Part shown: positions 1-9,348 of the stretch, in pieces
Numbering within the stretch: position 1 is the first letter of the stretch
Layout of the letters: every line of letters begins with the position of its first letter
Origin: Saltatorellus ferox
GTDB taxonomy: Bacteria; Planctomycetota; UBA1135; GCA-002686595
DNA: 64,000 nt
Assembly: GCA_007751475.1 (NCBI GenBank)
Contig: CP036434.1
Coordinates: forward strand, 3,539,524 to 3,603,523
Direction: 5' to 3'
Position numbers and translations under genes: made by a program
The notes under the pieces: generated by a model
What the model was told of the DNA's origin: nothing
The model's database searches: none
What the model saw: the letters and a program-made list of their open reading frames with translations, nothing else

Positions 1-866
1 AGCACGATGGAGTTATAGAGCACGCGCATGACCGCAGCGCCGACGACGACGCCCAGGATCGATCCCTCGCCGCCTCGCAGGCTGCAGCCCCCGAGCACGG
101 CGGCCGCGATGGCGTACAGCTCGTAGAAGCTGCCCATGCTGACCGGCTGGATCGAGTTGATGTCGAGCGCGAAGAGCACGCCGCCGAGGCCAGCCAGGGT
201 CGAACAACCGACGTAGGCGGCCGCGGTGAGGCGCTTCACGGGCAGCCCCGCGAACCGCGCGGCCTCGGGGTTGCGGCCGAGCGCAAAGAGCGCGCGCCCG
301 TACACCGTCCGTGAGAGGACGAGGCCGGAAAGCAGCGCGACGCCCAGGAGGATCAGCGAGGGAGTCGAGATCTGAACGCCCGCGATGGCGAAGGGGCGCC
401 CGATGCTGAGCGTGCGCAGTCCATCGAACTCCTGGCCGAAGCTCTGCGTCTGGTCCAGCACGAGCTGACGCCCTAGACCGCGATAGATCAACAGGCCGCA
501 AAGGGTCACGACGAACGGCTGGAGGCTGAACCGCGTGATCAGAAGTCCATGGATGAGACCGATCAGCGCCGATCCCGCGAGCACGATCAGCAGCGCGACG
601 GGGATCGGCAGCCCGACCTCGGTGAGCATCCAGGGCAGCGCTGTCGCGCTGAGCCCGACGACCGAGCCGATGGAGAGATCGATCCCGCCCGTGATGATCA
701 CGAACGCGGCGCCGATCCCGAGCAGGCCGAAGAGCGAGGTGCGCTGCAGCAGATTCTCGAGGTTCGCCGGCGCGAAGAAGCGATCGTTGGCCATGCCCGT
801 GAAGGCGGAGATGGCGATCAGCAGCAGGATGATCGCGATGACCTTGGGCGTCGTGGTGGAGCTCAT
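1..866 (-). CDS. Sugar ABC transporter permease, RbsC-like (3' end cut by window edge)
   Basis: Inner-membrane permease of a ribose/galactose-type sugar importer. Reading the minus strand from the ATG at 866 gives an uninterrupted hydrophobic protein of about 288 residues that runs off the window at base 1. It contains the family motif GGIDLSIGSVVGL near residue 60, several membrane helices, and the conserved cytoplasmic loop ALGRNPEAARFAGL about two thirds along. RbsC proteins are usually 310-340 residues, so only the last part is missing. Its ATG overlaps the stop of the ATPase gene by four bases (ATGA), so the two are translationally coupled. The substrate cannot be told from sequence; ribose, xylose or another monosaccharide are possible. 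Confidence 0.9.
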   Translation of the reverse strand, partial: MSSTTTPKVIAIILLLIAISAFTGMANDRFFAPANLENLLQRTSLFGLLGIGAAFVIITGGIDLSIGSVVGLSATALPWMLTEVGLPIPVALLIVLAGSALIGLIHGLLITRFSLQPFVVTLCGLLIYRGLGRQLVLDQTQSFGQEFDGLRTLSIGRPFAIAGVQISTPSLILLGVALLSGLVLSRTVYGRALFALGRNPEAARFAGLPVKRLTAAAYVGCSTLAGLGGVLFALDINSIQPVSMGSFYELYAIAAAVLGGCSLRGGEGSILGVVVGAAVMRVLYNSIV

Positions 867-2380
867 GGGGTATGGACGCGATGGGACGTGGTACCGGTGG
901 CGAGATTCATGACAGCGGCTTCGGTGGCTTCGTCCTGGGGGAGCTCGCCGACGATTCGCCCGTCGCGCATGACGACGATCCGATGGGCGAGACGCCGAAC
1001 CTCTTCGAGGTCGCTGGAGGCGAAGAGCACACCGGCGCCCTGTCGGGCCAGTTCCTCGACGACGTGGTAGATGCCCTCGCGCGCGCCGACGTCGACGCCG
1101 CGGGTGGGCTCGTCGAGCATCAGGAGCGCGAGCCCCTCGTTGATCCAGCGGCCCACGAGGATCTTCTGCTGATTCCCGCCGGAGAGCGAGTTCACCGCGA
1201 CCTTCGGGGAAGCCGCGCGCACGTCGAGCTGCTCGGCCCGGGTGACGTACTCGCGCGACTCCGAGGCCTTCACGAGCCAGCCGCCCGGCGGCCAGGGGCT
1301 CCCCTTGGAGCGGCGGTGGGCCGACGGCAGCGTCAGGTTCTCGTCGACAGGGCCGCCGGTGAAGAGCCCGCAGCCGGCGCGGTCCTCGGGGACGAAACCC
1401 ATACCGAGGTCGATGCGCTCGCGGACGGAGCGCTCGGCGAGGTCGGTGCCCTTCAGTCGAAGCGTCCCGGCGTGAGCCGGACGCAGGCCCGCGACGGTCT
1501 CCAGAAGCTCCGTGCGCCCGGCCCCGACGAGGCCAGCGAGCCCGACGATCTCACCGGCTCCGACCTGAAGCGACTGAACCGCTGCTGGCCACGCCTCGGT
1601 TGCGAAGCCGTCGAGTTCGAGGACCGTCGCGATCGTCCCCTCCGGTCTTGGAACGGCGAGGGGCGGATGACCTTCGGCGCGCCCGATCATGAGCTGCACC
1701 AGCGCCTCGCGCGTGAGTTCCGCGCCGACGAGTTCGCCCACGCGTCGGCCGTCGCGCAGGACGACCGCGCGGTCGGCCACGCTGGTGATCTCCGGCAGCC
1801 GGTGCGAGACGTAGAGGATGGCGATGCCTTCCTCCTTCAGGCGCTTGAGCACCTCGAGGAGTCGGTCCGAGTCGGTCTGCGTCAGCGAGGACGTCGGCTC
1901 GTCGAGGATGAGCACATCGGTCTGCTGGTCGAGCGCCTTCGCGATCTCGACGAGCTGGCGCTGGCCAATGGAGAGTTCGGCGAGCGGCGTACGCGCCTGG
2001 AAGTCCGCGCCGAGGCGCTGGAGCGCGACGTCGGCGCGCTCGTGGAGCGCTCGCTCCTGGATGAAGCCCCAGCGCGAGGGCTCGCGCCCGAGGCACACGT
2101 TCTGTCCGGCCGTCAGGTTGTCGGCGAGGCAGAGTTCCTGGTGAACGAGCGCCACGCGCACGCCGGGCGCGCACTCCACCGTTCCCTGGGTCGGCGGGTA
2201 CTGACCCGCGATCATCTTCATCAGCGTGCTCTTGCCCGCGCCGTTTTCGCCCACGAGCGCGACGATCTCGCCGCGCCGAACGCGGAAGTCCACGTCGGCC
2301 ACGGCGACGACGCCCGGGAAGACCTTGGTGACGCCGCGCGCGGTGACGCAGCTGTCTTGCGGCGCGGGAGCGACCGTCAC
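863..2380 (-). CDS. Sugar ABC transporter ATP-binding protein, RbsA/MglA-like, two ATPase domains
   Basis: Cytoplasmic ATPase that powers the sugar importer. The 505-residue protein has the two tandem nucleotide-binding domains usual for RbsA/MglA/XylG (about 500 residues). The first has Walker A GENGAGKST, signature LSIGQRQLVEIAKA and Walker B LILDEPTS. The second has the degenerate Walker A region GLVGAGRTELL, signature LSGGNQQK and Walker B MLDEPTRGVDVGA. The degenerate second P-loop is normal for this family. The start ATG at 2380 overlaps the stop of the binding-protein gene by four bases, and the stop overlaps the permease start by four bases. The order binding protein, ATPase, permease makes one operon. 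Confidence 0.95.
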   Translation of the reverse strand: MTVAPAPQDSCVTARGVTKVFPGVVAVADVDFRVRRGEIVALVGENGAGKSTLMKMIAGQYPPTQGTVECAPGVRVALVHQELCLADNLTAGQNVCLGREPSRWGFIQERALHERADVALQRLGADFQARTPLAELSIGQRQLVEIAKALDQQTDVLILDEPTSSLTQTDSDRLLEVLKRLKEEGIAILYVSHRLPEITSVADRAVVLRDGRRVGELVGAELTREALVQLMIGRAEGHPPLAVPRPEGTIATVLELDGFATEAWPAAVQSLQVGAGEIVGLAGLVGAGRTELLETVAGLRPAHAGTLRLKGTDLAERSVRERIDLGMGFVPEDRAGCGLFTGGPVDENLTLPSAHRRSKGSPWPPGGWLVKASESREYVTRAEQLDVRAASPKVAVNSLSGGNQQKILVGRWINEGLALLMLDEPTRGVDVGAREGIYHVVEELARQGAGVLFASSDLEEVRRLAHRIVVMRDGRIVGELPQDEATEAAVMNLATGTTSHRVHTP

Positions 2381-3381
2381 TGGTCGCCCTGGCGGCGCTC
2401 TTCGAGGGCCTTGCGGAAGGCCACCACGTTATCCTTGCGGACCGCCTCCGAGGGAACGGTGATGACGCCTCCCGCGGGGATCACGCTCTTGTCGCCGTCG
2501 CAGAGCGCGTTCAGCACGCGCACCGATTCCGAACCGTACTCATAGGGGTTCTGGCTGACGGTGGCGTAGATGGTGCCGGCTTCGATGCCTTCCAGCGTGA
2601 CGTCGTCTTCGTCGAAGCCGACGATCTTGACCTCGCCGAGCTTGCCCGCGCTGCGCGCCGCTTCGAGGCAGTTCGGAGGGTTGTAGGCGAAGAGCCCGAC
2701 CATGCACGCGAGGTCGGGGTGCGCCGTCAGGGTGTCCTCGGCGGACGCCTTGGCCTGGGACTGGTCAGAGTTATCGACAAGCGTGCCGATGACCTCGTAC
2801 TTGCCGCCCTTCGGCACAGAACCGACCTCGTCGAAGCGAGACGAATCGAAGTCTCGGTCGAGGAGTTCATCGATGACGCCCTGGCGTCGATCGCGCGAGT
2901 TCTGCTGTTCGAGGCGACCGATGAAGATCGCGACCTTCCCGCCGTCGGGGCAGGCTTCCTTGACGAGCTTGCCGACCACCCGGCCCGCCGCGTAGTTGTC
3001 CACGCCGATGAAGCAAACCCGGTCGCTCCCAGGAGCGTCCGAATCCTGGGTGATGAGGGGCATTTCCGCGGCGATGGCGTTGAGGACGTCGTTGAGGCCC
3101 GACGCATCCAGAGCGCTCACCGCGATGCCATCGACGCCTCGAATACGAAGGTCCTCGAGCTTCTGCTTCTGGTCCTGCGCGGAGCCGTCGGGAAACACGA
3201 CCTCCACCTCGATCCCCAGTTCGTCTGCCTTGGCGCGGGCACCCGCGGCACAGACGTTCCAGAACGGGTCGACGCAGTTGGAGACGACGGCCACGCGTCG
3301 AACTCCTTCCTTATTACCTTGACCACACGAAACGAACGAGAACGCGGCGAGCGCGACGAGAGCAAGTAGGGGGTAACGCAC
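2377..3381 (-). CDS. Sugar-binding lipoprotein of ABC importer, RbsB-like
   Basis: Periplasmic substrate-binding protein of the importer, of the type-I periplasmic binding fold (ribose/xylose family). The 334-residue protein begins with a lipoprotein signal (hydrophobic stretch ALVALAAFSFVSC, lipobox FVSC with Cys at about residue 19), so it should be membrane-tethered. Conserved family segments follow: VAVVSNCVDPFWN, the hinge region VDGIAVSALDA, and LITQDSDAPGS around residue 110. A lipid anchor instead of a free periplasmic form is a modest departure from the E. coli arrangement. It is the first gene of the operon. The gap to the helicase gene upstream is 60 bases, so a separate promoter is possible but not evident. 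Confidence 0.92.
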   Translation of the reverse strand: MRYPLLALVALAAFSFVSCGQGNKEGVRRVAVVSNCVDPFWNVCAAGARAKADELGIEVEVVFPDGSAQDQKQKLEDLRIRGVDGIAVSALDASGLNDVLNAIAAEMPLITQDSDAPGSDRVCFIGVDNYAAGRVVGKLVKEACPDGGKVAIFIGRLEQQNSRDRRQGVIDELLDRDFDSSRFDEVGSVPKGGKYEVIGTLVDNSDQSQAKASAEDTLTAHPDLACMVGLFAYNPPNCLEAARSAGKLGEVKIVGFDEDDVTLEGIEAGTIYATVSQNPYEYGSESVRVLNALCDGDKSVIPAGGVITVPSEAVRKDNVVAFRKALEERRQGDQ

Positions 3382-3441
3382 GCGGTGACGGTAGCACGGC
3401 GCGGCGTGCGGGTGAAGGACCCTGCGCAGCGGCGCGGAATT

Positions 3442-6400
3442 TCACGGAGCCGCAGGCTCAGGATCTCCGAAGTTCGGCTCTCCATGGAAGGTCCCTGCGG
3501 CGAGGGGATCGGCCGCAGAGAGCGCCGACTCCGCTCCAGGGCCCGGCTCTGAACCCGTCGCCTCCGCTGCGGCCTTCAGGAGCATCGGCACGGCCGGCAG
3601 CGCGAACTGCTCGCCCGAATAGCCTTCCACGAATCGCCCGCCCTGCACGTCGCCGCGCAGTTCCATCAGCCGGAGCGCCCTGTGGAGGTCCCGCCAGAAA
3701 ACGCCGATGCGCTCGCGCTGGCAGACCGCGCGGAAGAGCACGCCGTAGCGCCGGAGGAGAAGTCGAGCCACCTCTTCAGGGTCAGCTGCGACGTCCGGTT
3801 GGCCTTCATGCTCGGCGCGAAAGAGGCTCCAGCGACCGGTTTCGAACAGCGGCCGCGAGCGGCGCTTCGAGGGCGCGATGAGCAGCGGTCGCAGCGACGA
3901 GAACGAGTCGCTGGTGGCGAGCCCGCGGGCGATCAGCTCGTCGAGTCCCTCCTCCGCGTCCTTGGGGACGAGGCCGGGGATGCGCTCGAGGTCCGAGCGG
4001 AACATCGCGCCGCGCCGCTTCAGCTCGTTCAGCACGCGCTCGGCCCGCCACTCCATTTCGTCCGTCGAGGCGGGTCCGGCCAGTGATTCCCAGATGCCGA
4101 GCTCCGCCCGCGGGAACAGCGAGATGGGCGTGGCGCGGACCGCGGGCGTGGCGGATCCCCAGAGGCGGCCCCAGGCGACCTGGCCGCTGAGCCCGGCCTG
4201 ATCGAGCCACTCCGGCTGGTAGTTCTCGACGCGGGCGCGAAGGAGAGCGCTCTCCCACAGGGGCGCCGCGGCCTCCCAGCCCGCCAGCTTCGAGACCGCT
4301 GTGACCACGCCCGCCGGGCCCTCGAAGCGGTGCCCGGGCGCGATCCCGTGCCAGCGCGCGAGGAAGGTCCTGAACGCAGCCGTCGAGACCGGGCGGACGC
4401 GGCGCCGCCGGCCCTCGCGGCTGCGACGCTGGATGCGCGCGAGCAACCGACGATGACACCAGTGCTCGACGCCGTCGATGAAGAGGCGCATGGCGAGGCC
4501 CTCGGCTTCCAGTGCCTGCTGAATCGAATCGGCATGCGGGATCGGGATCGGACCCGCGACCTCCAGTCGTCCGCGCGCCGCGTCGAGCGGGTCCTGACTC
4601 GCGCTTGCGGCGAAGTAGCGATCCTCGCGGCGAACGACGCGACCGGACACGAGGAGTTCGTCGATCCAGGGCCGCCAGTCTTGTAGCTCCGCGTCCGTGA
4701 CGTACCCCATCCAGAGAAGCGCTTCATGCACCTCCTCGGCGGTCCTCGGATCCGGCCAGGCTTCGCGGCGAACGCGCTCGATCTCCTCCGGATCGAGCAC
4801 GCCGATCTCGTCGACCTCGAGCCCGCCGCGGCGCACCGCGCGCGCGCGTCGCTCCTCCAGGCCCGCGTCGTCGAGATAGCCATAGGGACCGATCGCGAGC
4901 GCGCCCAGGGCGAGCGGCGAGGGCTCCGCGGTGTCGAGGCTGTGACGCTCGATGCGTCCGTCGCGGAGGCCCTCCAGGACCGCGACGAGGCCGTCGATGT
5001 CCATGGCCTCGTGGAGGCAGTCGTCGAGCGTTTGATCCAGGATCGGATGACCCTCGGGGATCGAGAGGTCGCCGGGCGGCAGGTTCTCGCCGCACGCGAC
5101 CGCGTCGGGGAACGCCGCGGCGAGCAGATCGTCGGCGCGCATGCGAAGCACGGGCGCGGGCAGGCGCTTGCCCCCGGGTGCGCGCGGCGCGAGCAGCGAG
5201 CGGCTCGTGTTCCAGCGCCAGCGCGCCGTGAACATGGGGGAGTCGAGCACGGCCTGGCGCAGCGTCGCTTCGACCGTCTCGGGGCTCAGGTAGTCGAACA
5301 CCTCGTCGAGCGGGAACGAGTGCATGGGACCGAGCGAGATCAGGATGGACTCTTCGTTGGCCGCCGCCTGGAGTTCGAAGCCGAAGGAGCGGCAGAACTT
5401 CTTGCGGAGAGCGAGCCCGAACGCGCGGTTGATGCGTCCGCCGAAGAGCGAGTGGATCACGAGCTGGGTGCCGCCGGAGTCGTCGGGGAAGCGCTCGATC
5501 ACGAGGCGCTCCTGGGTGGGGAGCTTGCCGAGGGCCTTCTTCGCCTGGCGGAGCTGCTCGGCGAGCACTTCGTCGAGGGGCGCTTGCAGTCCGCATTGCT
5601 CGCGAATCCAGTCGACGTCGTGTCCGGCCTCGCGGACATGGCCCATGGCGCGTGAGAGTTCTTGGGAGCGGGCAGGCGCCTCTCCCAGCCAGAACGGGAG
5701 CGAGGGCGGCGCGCCCTCGGCGTCGGTCACGCGCAGGACGCCGGATTCTGCGCGGACGACGCGCCAGGCCATGTTGCCGAGCTGGAACACGTCGCCGGAG
5801 CTGGCCTCCATGGCGAAGTCCTCGTCGACGGTGCCGACGAACACGCTGCCCGGTTCGGCGAGGACGCGGTAGTCCGCCTTGTCCGGGATCGCGCCGCCGG
5901 AGGTGACCGCGATGATGCGGGCACGGCGGGTGCCGCGCACGGTGTCCGACGTCTCGTCGACGTGGAGGAGCGAGTGCCTCTCGCCGGCATGCAGCTCGAG
6001 GATGTCGTCGAGGCGTTCCCGGGAGAGATCGCGGTAGGGCCAGCAGCGGCGGATCAGCGCGAGCAAGTCGTCGACCTTCCACTCCTCGTTCACGCAGGCG
6101 GCGATCACCTGCTGGGCGAGGATGTCGAGCGGAGACGTCGGCTGAGGCGTGACGTCGAGTTCCTGGCGTGAGATGGCCAGCATCAGCGCAGCGGCCTCGG
6201 TCAGCTCGTTCGGCGAGACCGGGAACAGGACGCCCTTGGGCGTCCGTCCGACGCCGTGGCCGGAGCGTCCGATGCGCTGGAGCAGCGTCGCGATGGTGCG
6301 CGTGGTGCCGACCTGGATCACGAGGTCGACGTCGCCGATGTCGATGCCGAGTTCGAGGGACGCGGTGGCGACGAGCACGTCGAGTTCACCGGCCTTGAGG

Positions 6401-7374
6401 CGGTTCTCGGCGTCGAGGCGGCGTTCGACCGAGAGGCTGGAGTGATGGCTCGTCACTCGATCCGGGCCGAGGATTTCGGAGAGTTCGCGGGCGGTTCGTT
6501 CGGCGACCTTGCGCGTGTTGACGAAGACGAGCGTGCTGCGGTGCTGACGGACCAGCTCGGCGATGGCGACGTGGAGTTCGCCCCACACCTCGTGGCTGAT
6601 GACGGGTTCTAGCGGCGACGCGGGAATGCGCACGGTGAGGTCCATCGGGCGCGCGTGGCCCTCGTCGATGAGGGTGCAAGCGCGATCTCGTCCGACGAGG
6701 AAGTCGGCGACGGCGGAGAGCGGTTTCTGGGTGGCGGAGAGGCCGATGCGCTGGGGGGCGCGTCCGGCGGAACCAGAGGAGGGGGCCGTGCAAAGGGCCT
6801 CCAGCCGCTCGAGGGAGAGGGCGAGGTGCGCGCCGCGCTTCGAGCCGATGACCGCGTGGATCTCGTCCACGATGACGGTGCGGACGGTCTGGAGGACGCC
6901 GCGTCCACCCTGGCTCGTGAGCAAGATGTAGAGCGATTCCGGCGTGGTCACCAGGACCTGGGGCGGGCGCCGCGCCATGCGAGCGCGGTCGCGCGCGGGC
7001 GTGTCTCCGCTGCGAACGAGCACCTCGACGGTGGGGAAGTTCGGATCGCGTGCCTGGAGGTCCGCGAGCGGCCCGAGCAGGTTCTTCTGGATGTCGTTGC
7101 CGAGGGCACGCAGGGGCGAGACGTAGAGGACCCGGGTTTCCTGGGGCAGAGGCTGGCCGCTGGCGTCCGCCTCGACGACGAGATCGTTCAGGGAGGACAG
7201 GAAGGCGGCGAGGGTCTTGCCGGAGCCGGTCGGTGCCGCGAGCAGGACGTGTTCTCCCCGCTGAATCGCGGGCCATGCGCGTGCTTGAGCCGCGGTGGGC
7301 GGGCCGAGACGCTCCGAGAACCAGGCCTCGAGGGTCGGGTGGAACCTCGCTCGGGTGGGGACGTCGATCGCCAT
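3442..7374 (-). CDS. lhr: Lhr-family ATP-dependent DNA helicase
   Basis: Large superfamily-2 DNA helicase of the Lhr group, proposed in other bacteria to act in DNA repair. The 1310-residue protein has Walker A APTGSGKTLAAF (Lys about 53), motif II DEIH near 170, motif III LSATQKPL near 213, motif VI RIGRSGHGVGR near 365, and then the long Lhr-specific region with the winged-helix and C-terminal domains. SF2 helicases of this size with DEIH and the HGVGR segment are characteristic. Full-length enterobacterial Lhr is about 1500 residues, so the C-terminal part is somewhat shorter. The ATG at 7374 places the first motif at the usual distance. Function is family-based. Confidence 0.92.
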   Translation of the reverse strand: MAIDVPTRARFHPTLEAWFSERLGPPTAAQARAWPAIQRGEHVLLAAPTGSGKTLAAFLSSLNDLVVEADASGQPLPQETRVLYVSPLRALGNDIQKNLLGPLADLQARDPNFPTVEVLVRSGDTPARDRARMARRPPQVLVTTPESLYILLTSQGGRGVLQTVRTVIVDEIHAVIGSKRGAHLALSLERLEALCTAPSSGSAGRAPQRIGLSATQKPLSAVADFLVGRDRACTLIDEGHARPMDLTVRIPASPLEPVISHEVWGELHVAIAELVRQHRSTLVFVNTRKVAERTARELSEILGPDRVTSHHSSLSVERRLDAENRLKAGELDVLVATASLELGIDIGDVDLVIQVGTTRTIATLLQRIGRSGHGVGRTPKGVLFPVSPNELTEAAALMLAISRQELDVTPQPTSPLDILAQQVIAACVNEEWKVDDLLALIRRCWPYRDLSRERLDDILELHAGERHSLLHVDETSDTVRGTRRARIIAVTSGGAIPDKADYRVLAEPGSVFVGTVDEDFAMEASSGDVFQLGNMAWRVVRAESGVLRVTDAEGAPPSLPFWLGEAPARSQELSRAMGHVREAGHDVDWIREQCGLQAPLDEVLAEQLRQAKKALGKLPTQERLVIERFPDDSGGTQLVIHSLFGGRINRAFGLALRKKFCRSFGFELQAAANEESILISLGPMHSFPLDEVFDYLSPETVEATLRQAVLDSPMFTARWRWNTSRSLLAPRAPGGKRLPAPVLRMRADDLLAAAFPDAVACGENLPPGDLSIPEGHPILDQTLDDCLHEAMDIDGLVAVLEGLRDGRIERHSLDTAEPSPLALGALAIGPYGYLDDAGLEERRARAVRRGGLEVDEIGVLDPEEIERVRREAWPDPRTAEEVHEALLWMGYVTDAELQDWRPWIDELLVSGRVVRREDRYFAASASQDPLDAARGRLEVAGPIPIPHADSIQQALEAEGLAMRLFIDGVEHWCHRRLLARIQRRSREGRRRRVRPVSTAAFRTFLARWHGIAPGHRFEGPAGVVTAVSKLAGWEAAAPLWESALLRARVENYQPEWLDQAGLSGQVAWGRLWGSATPAVRATPISLFPRAELGIWESLAGPASTDEMEWRAERVLNELKRRGAMFRSDLERIPGLVPKDAEEGLDELIARGLATSDSFSSLRPLLIAPSKRRSRPLFETGRWSLFRAEHEGQPDVAADPEEVARLLLRRYGVLFRAVCQRERIGVFWRDLHRALRLMELRGDVQGGRFVEGYSGEQFALPAVPMLLKAAAEATGSEPGPGAESALSAADPLAAGTFHGEPNFGDPEPAAP

Positions 7375-7467
7375 GATTGCCTAACTTACGCGACTTACGT
7401 TCGTCGTTCTGGCCCGGGGCGCCGTACTTCGCCGCGCCCTCCCTAATCGGCTACCCTTCAGTCCAGG

Positions 7468-8865
7468 ATGATGACCCATAGCCCAAGATCCCGCGGCCTC
7501 GCTCGCTTCGCGCCCCATTTCCTCCCGGGGCTCCTCGTGACCCCGGTGGTCGTGCCGGTTCTCGTGCCGATTCTCCTTGGGGGACCGCAGCACGTGGCCG
7601 AAGGCGAGGGGGCCCGCGTCACGGCGCTCTGGCGCTCGGAGAAGGCGCTGGACCAGTACGCGCAGGAGGGCCTCCGGATCGTGCAGGGGGTCATGGCCGC
7701 TGTCCGGGCGGAATCCAGGGAAGAAGAGGCGTTGGCGTCGGCGTCCGATCCGGTATCGGTTTTGAGTCTCGGTCTGGCGGAGTCGCCGCTGGATCTTCGC
7801 TGGCTGGAGCATCCCGAGCTGAAGGCAGACGATGTGAAGCGCCGTCGTCGCCGTCGGCGGGCGGGCCTCGACGATGACGACGACGGGGGCGAGGGCGGTT
7901 CCGAGGGGCCTGGCCAGCCACTGGTGGTTCCGTCGATTCCCGGGCTGGATTCCGTCGGGGCGGTCGTCGCCGTGGCGCCCCGCATTCATGATCGGGTGAT
8001 GTTCGGAACGGGTCTTCCGCCCTCCACACGCGCTGCGCTGGCGCTGGAGGCGGCCCGCGCCCTGCTGGCAGGCGAAGGAGAGGTTCCGGCTGATTTCCTC
8101 GGCCCCGCAATTGCTGGACTGAACGCCGCCAAGTTCGGCCGAACGCTGGAGCAGGAGCCGTTCGCTTCCAGTGCGCTCGCGGATCTACAGAATGAGCTGC
8201 GAGGGCTCCCAGAGGAGGGAGGCGTGCGCGCGGAGCATCTGAAGAGTCGCGGGTCCGAGGTCTTTCCCAAGGAGCGATTCTTTGATCCCTATGCCCCTTC
8301 GGTCGCGCCGACGTCTCTCGTGGCGCGGCACGCTGCGGCGACGGGAATGTCCGTGAACGATGTGCTCGCGCTGCGGCCCGCCTGGGTGATGGAAGCGGGC
8401 GCGGTCGGCACTCATCCGTTCGGCTGGCAGACGGTCGCGACGCGCCGAACCGACGCGCTGGTGCTGAGCGCTGAACCGCTGTCGGGTGAGTCGTTCACCC
8501 TGACCACGACGGTGGTTCTTTTCGCGAACGACATGGAGGTGGCGGCCCAGGCGGATCTCGTTCTGGGGGATCGGCAGGGTGATCGGTACCTTCTCGTTTG
8601 TAACACGCGTGAAGGTGTCTACGTCTTTCACCGCGCAGGTCCCGAGGCTCCCTACGAGGCGATCGCCGAGGCGAAAGAGATCGTCCCGCCGGCGGGCCGT
8701 CCGATCGAGGTGAAGGCGCTTTGGAAGGACCAGACGCTTGTGATCACGGTCGGTGGTGTCGAGATGGCCGGAATCGTTTTGCCGGCGGACGCGATGGTCG
8801 GGGGCTATGGGTTTGGGGCCCATGCGGGGAGTACGGTGATGTTCAGCGAGATCGTGTTGGACTGA
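7468..8865 (+). CDS. Hypothetical anchored or secreted protein with LamG-like C-terminus
   Basis: No family is firmly recognised. The 465-residue protein starts with an N-terminal hydrophobic segment (residues about 16-36, rich in V, L and P) that should be a signal anchor. Around residue 127 lies a strongly charged run, KRRRRRRRAG followed by LDDDDDGGEGG, likely a flexible linker. The last 130 residues (from about TLTTTVVLFANDMEVAAQADLVL to GGYGFGAHAGSTVMFSEIVLD) look like the jelly-roll end of LamG or DUF1080-type carbohydrate-associated proteins; this is a pattern judgement, not a search result. It is divergent from lhr with 93 bases between starts. Its stop faces the repeat region. Confidence 0.7.
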   Translation: MMTHSPRSRGLARFAPHFLPGLLVTPVVVPVLVPILLGGPQHVAEGEGARVTALWRSEKALDQYAQEGLRIVQGVMAAVRAESREEEALASASDPVSVLSLGLAESPLDLRWLEHPELKADDVKRRRRRRRAGLDDDDDGGEGGSEGPGQPLVVPSIPGLDSVGAVVAVAPRIHDRVMFGTGLPPSTRAALALEAARALLAGEGEVPADFLGPAIAGLNAAKFGRTLEQEPFASSALADLQNELRGLPEEGGVRAEHLKSRGSEVFPKERFFDPYAPSVAPTSLVARHAAATGMSVNDVLALRPAWVMEAGAVGTHPFGWQTVATRRTDALVLSAEPLSGESFTLTTTVVLFANDMEVAAQADLVLGDRQGDRYLLVCNTREGVYVFHRAGPEAPYEAIAEAKEIVPPAGRPIEVKALWKDQTLVITVGGVEMAGIVLPADAMVGGYGFGAHAGSTVMFSEIVLD

Positions 8866-8884
8866 TTGGTTCGGGGCGATGAGG

Positions 8885-8924
8885 GTTGGGGCCTTGGGGC
8901 TTTGGGGCTTTGGGTCATTGGGGC
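8885..8924. repeat. Five tandem copies of an 8-bp unit NTTGGGGC
   Basis: Directly after the upstream gene, five head-to-tail 8-mers occur: GTTGGGGC, CTTGGGGC, TTTGGGGC, TTTGGGTC and ATTGGGGC. Only the first base and one internal G vary. The run is G-rich on the plus strand. It marks the left edge of the larger repeat region. Confidence 0.85.
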
Positions 8925-9018
8925 TGTACCCTGATCGTCCAGCGCGTCCGCCAGGACGCCCGGGCCCGGCTCGGCCCCGCAGGGGCTGAGCGGCCCGCGC
9001 GAGGCTTGCCCTCGCGGC

Positions 9019-9103
9019 CCGTGCGGCGAGCACGCCTGCGCGGCGAGCGCGCCCGTCCGGCGAGGACGCCCGCCCGGCGAGGGCGCCTGCGCGGCGAGCG
9101 CAC
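9019..9103 (-). repeat. Array of five 17-nt hairpin units (minus orientation)
   Basis: Five exact 17-base units at 9019, 9036, 9053, 9070 and 9087. Read on the minus strand each is a short stem closing a constant loop TCGCC. The four-base core stems are GTGC/GCAC, GCGC/GCGC, GTCC/GGAC, GCCC/GGGC and GCGC/GCGC. Both sides of the stem change together, so pairing is kept. Confidence 0.85.
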
Positions 9104-9138
9104 AGCGGTGCAACCGCTATTTCGCCGTCAGGCGAAAT
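9104..9138 (-). repeat. Double hairpin next to the 17-nt array (copy 1)
   Basis: Two adjoining perfect inverted repeats: AGCGGT, 3-base loop, ACCGCT (9104-9118), then ATTTCGCC, 4-base loop, GGCGAAAT (9119-9138). The same pair recurs in opposite orientation at 9790-9824 and 10418-10452, each time abutting the 17-nt array. Confidence 0.9.
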
Positions 9139-9229
9139 GCCAGAGATACTGCGCGCTGTCACAGCGATAGGGCGGCTCGGCATTCGATGCCTTGGTCGCA
9201 GTCCTGCCCGCTGGAGGGCTCCCGGTACC

Positions 9230-9269
9230 GACTGCCTGCCGTTCGCGCGAAGCGTCGAACGCGTGGGCT
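9230..9269 (+). repeat. 40-bp element, truncated copy of the 100-bp module
   Basis: First of five copies of a 40-bp element with a stable hairpin core (CGTTCGCGC, loop GAA, GCGC-GAACG with one unpaired base). This copy has one mismatch in the core and lacks the distal 20-bp hairpin that the four full modules have. Confidence 0.85.
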
Positions 9270-9348
9270 GAGGCTTCCCGCTGACGGCTTGTGGGCTGCC
9301 CGCTGACCGCCGCCCTGGCTGACGGCCCGACGCAGGTCTCCCGGGACA

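Noticed and set aside
13..912. Frames on both strands at the left edge
   Set aside because: The minus-strand frame from 866 gives an RbsC-type permease with clear motifs, so these are shadows.
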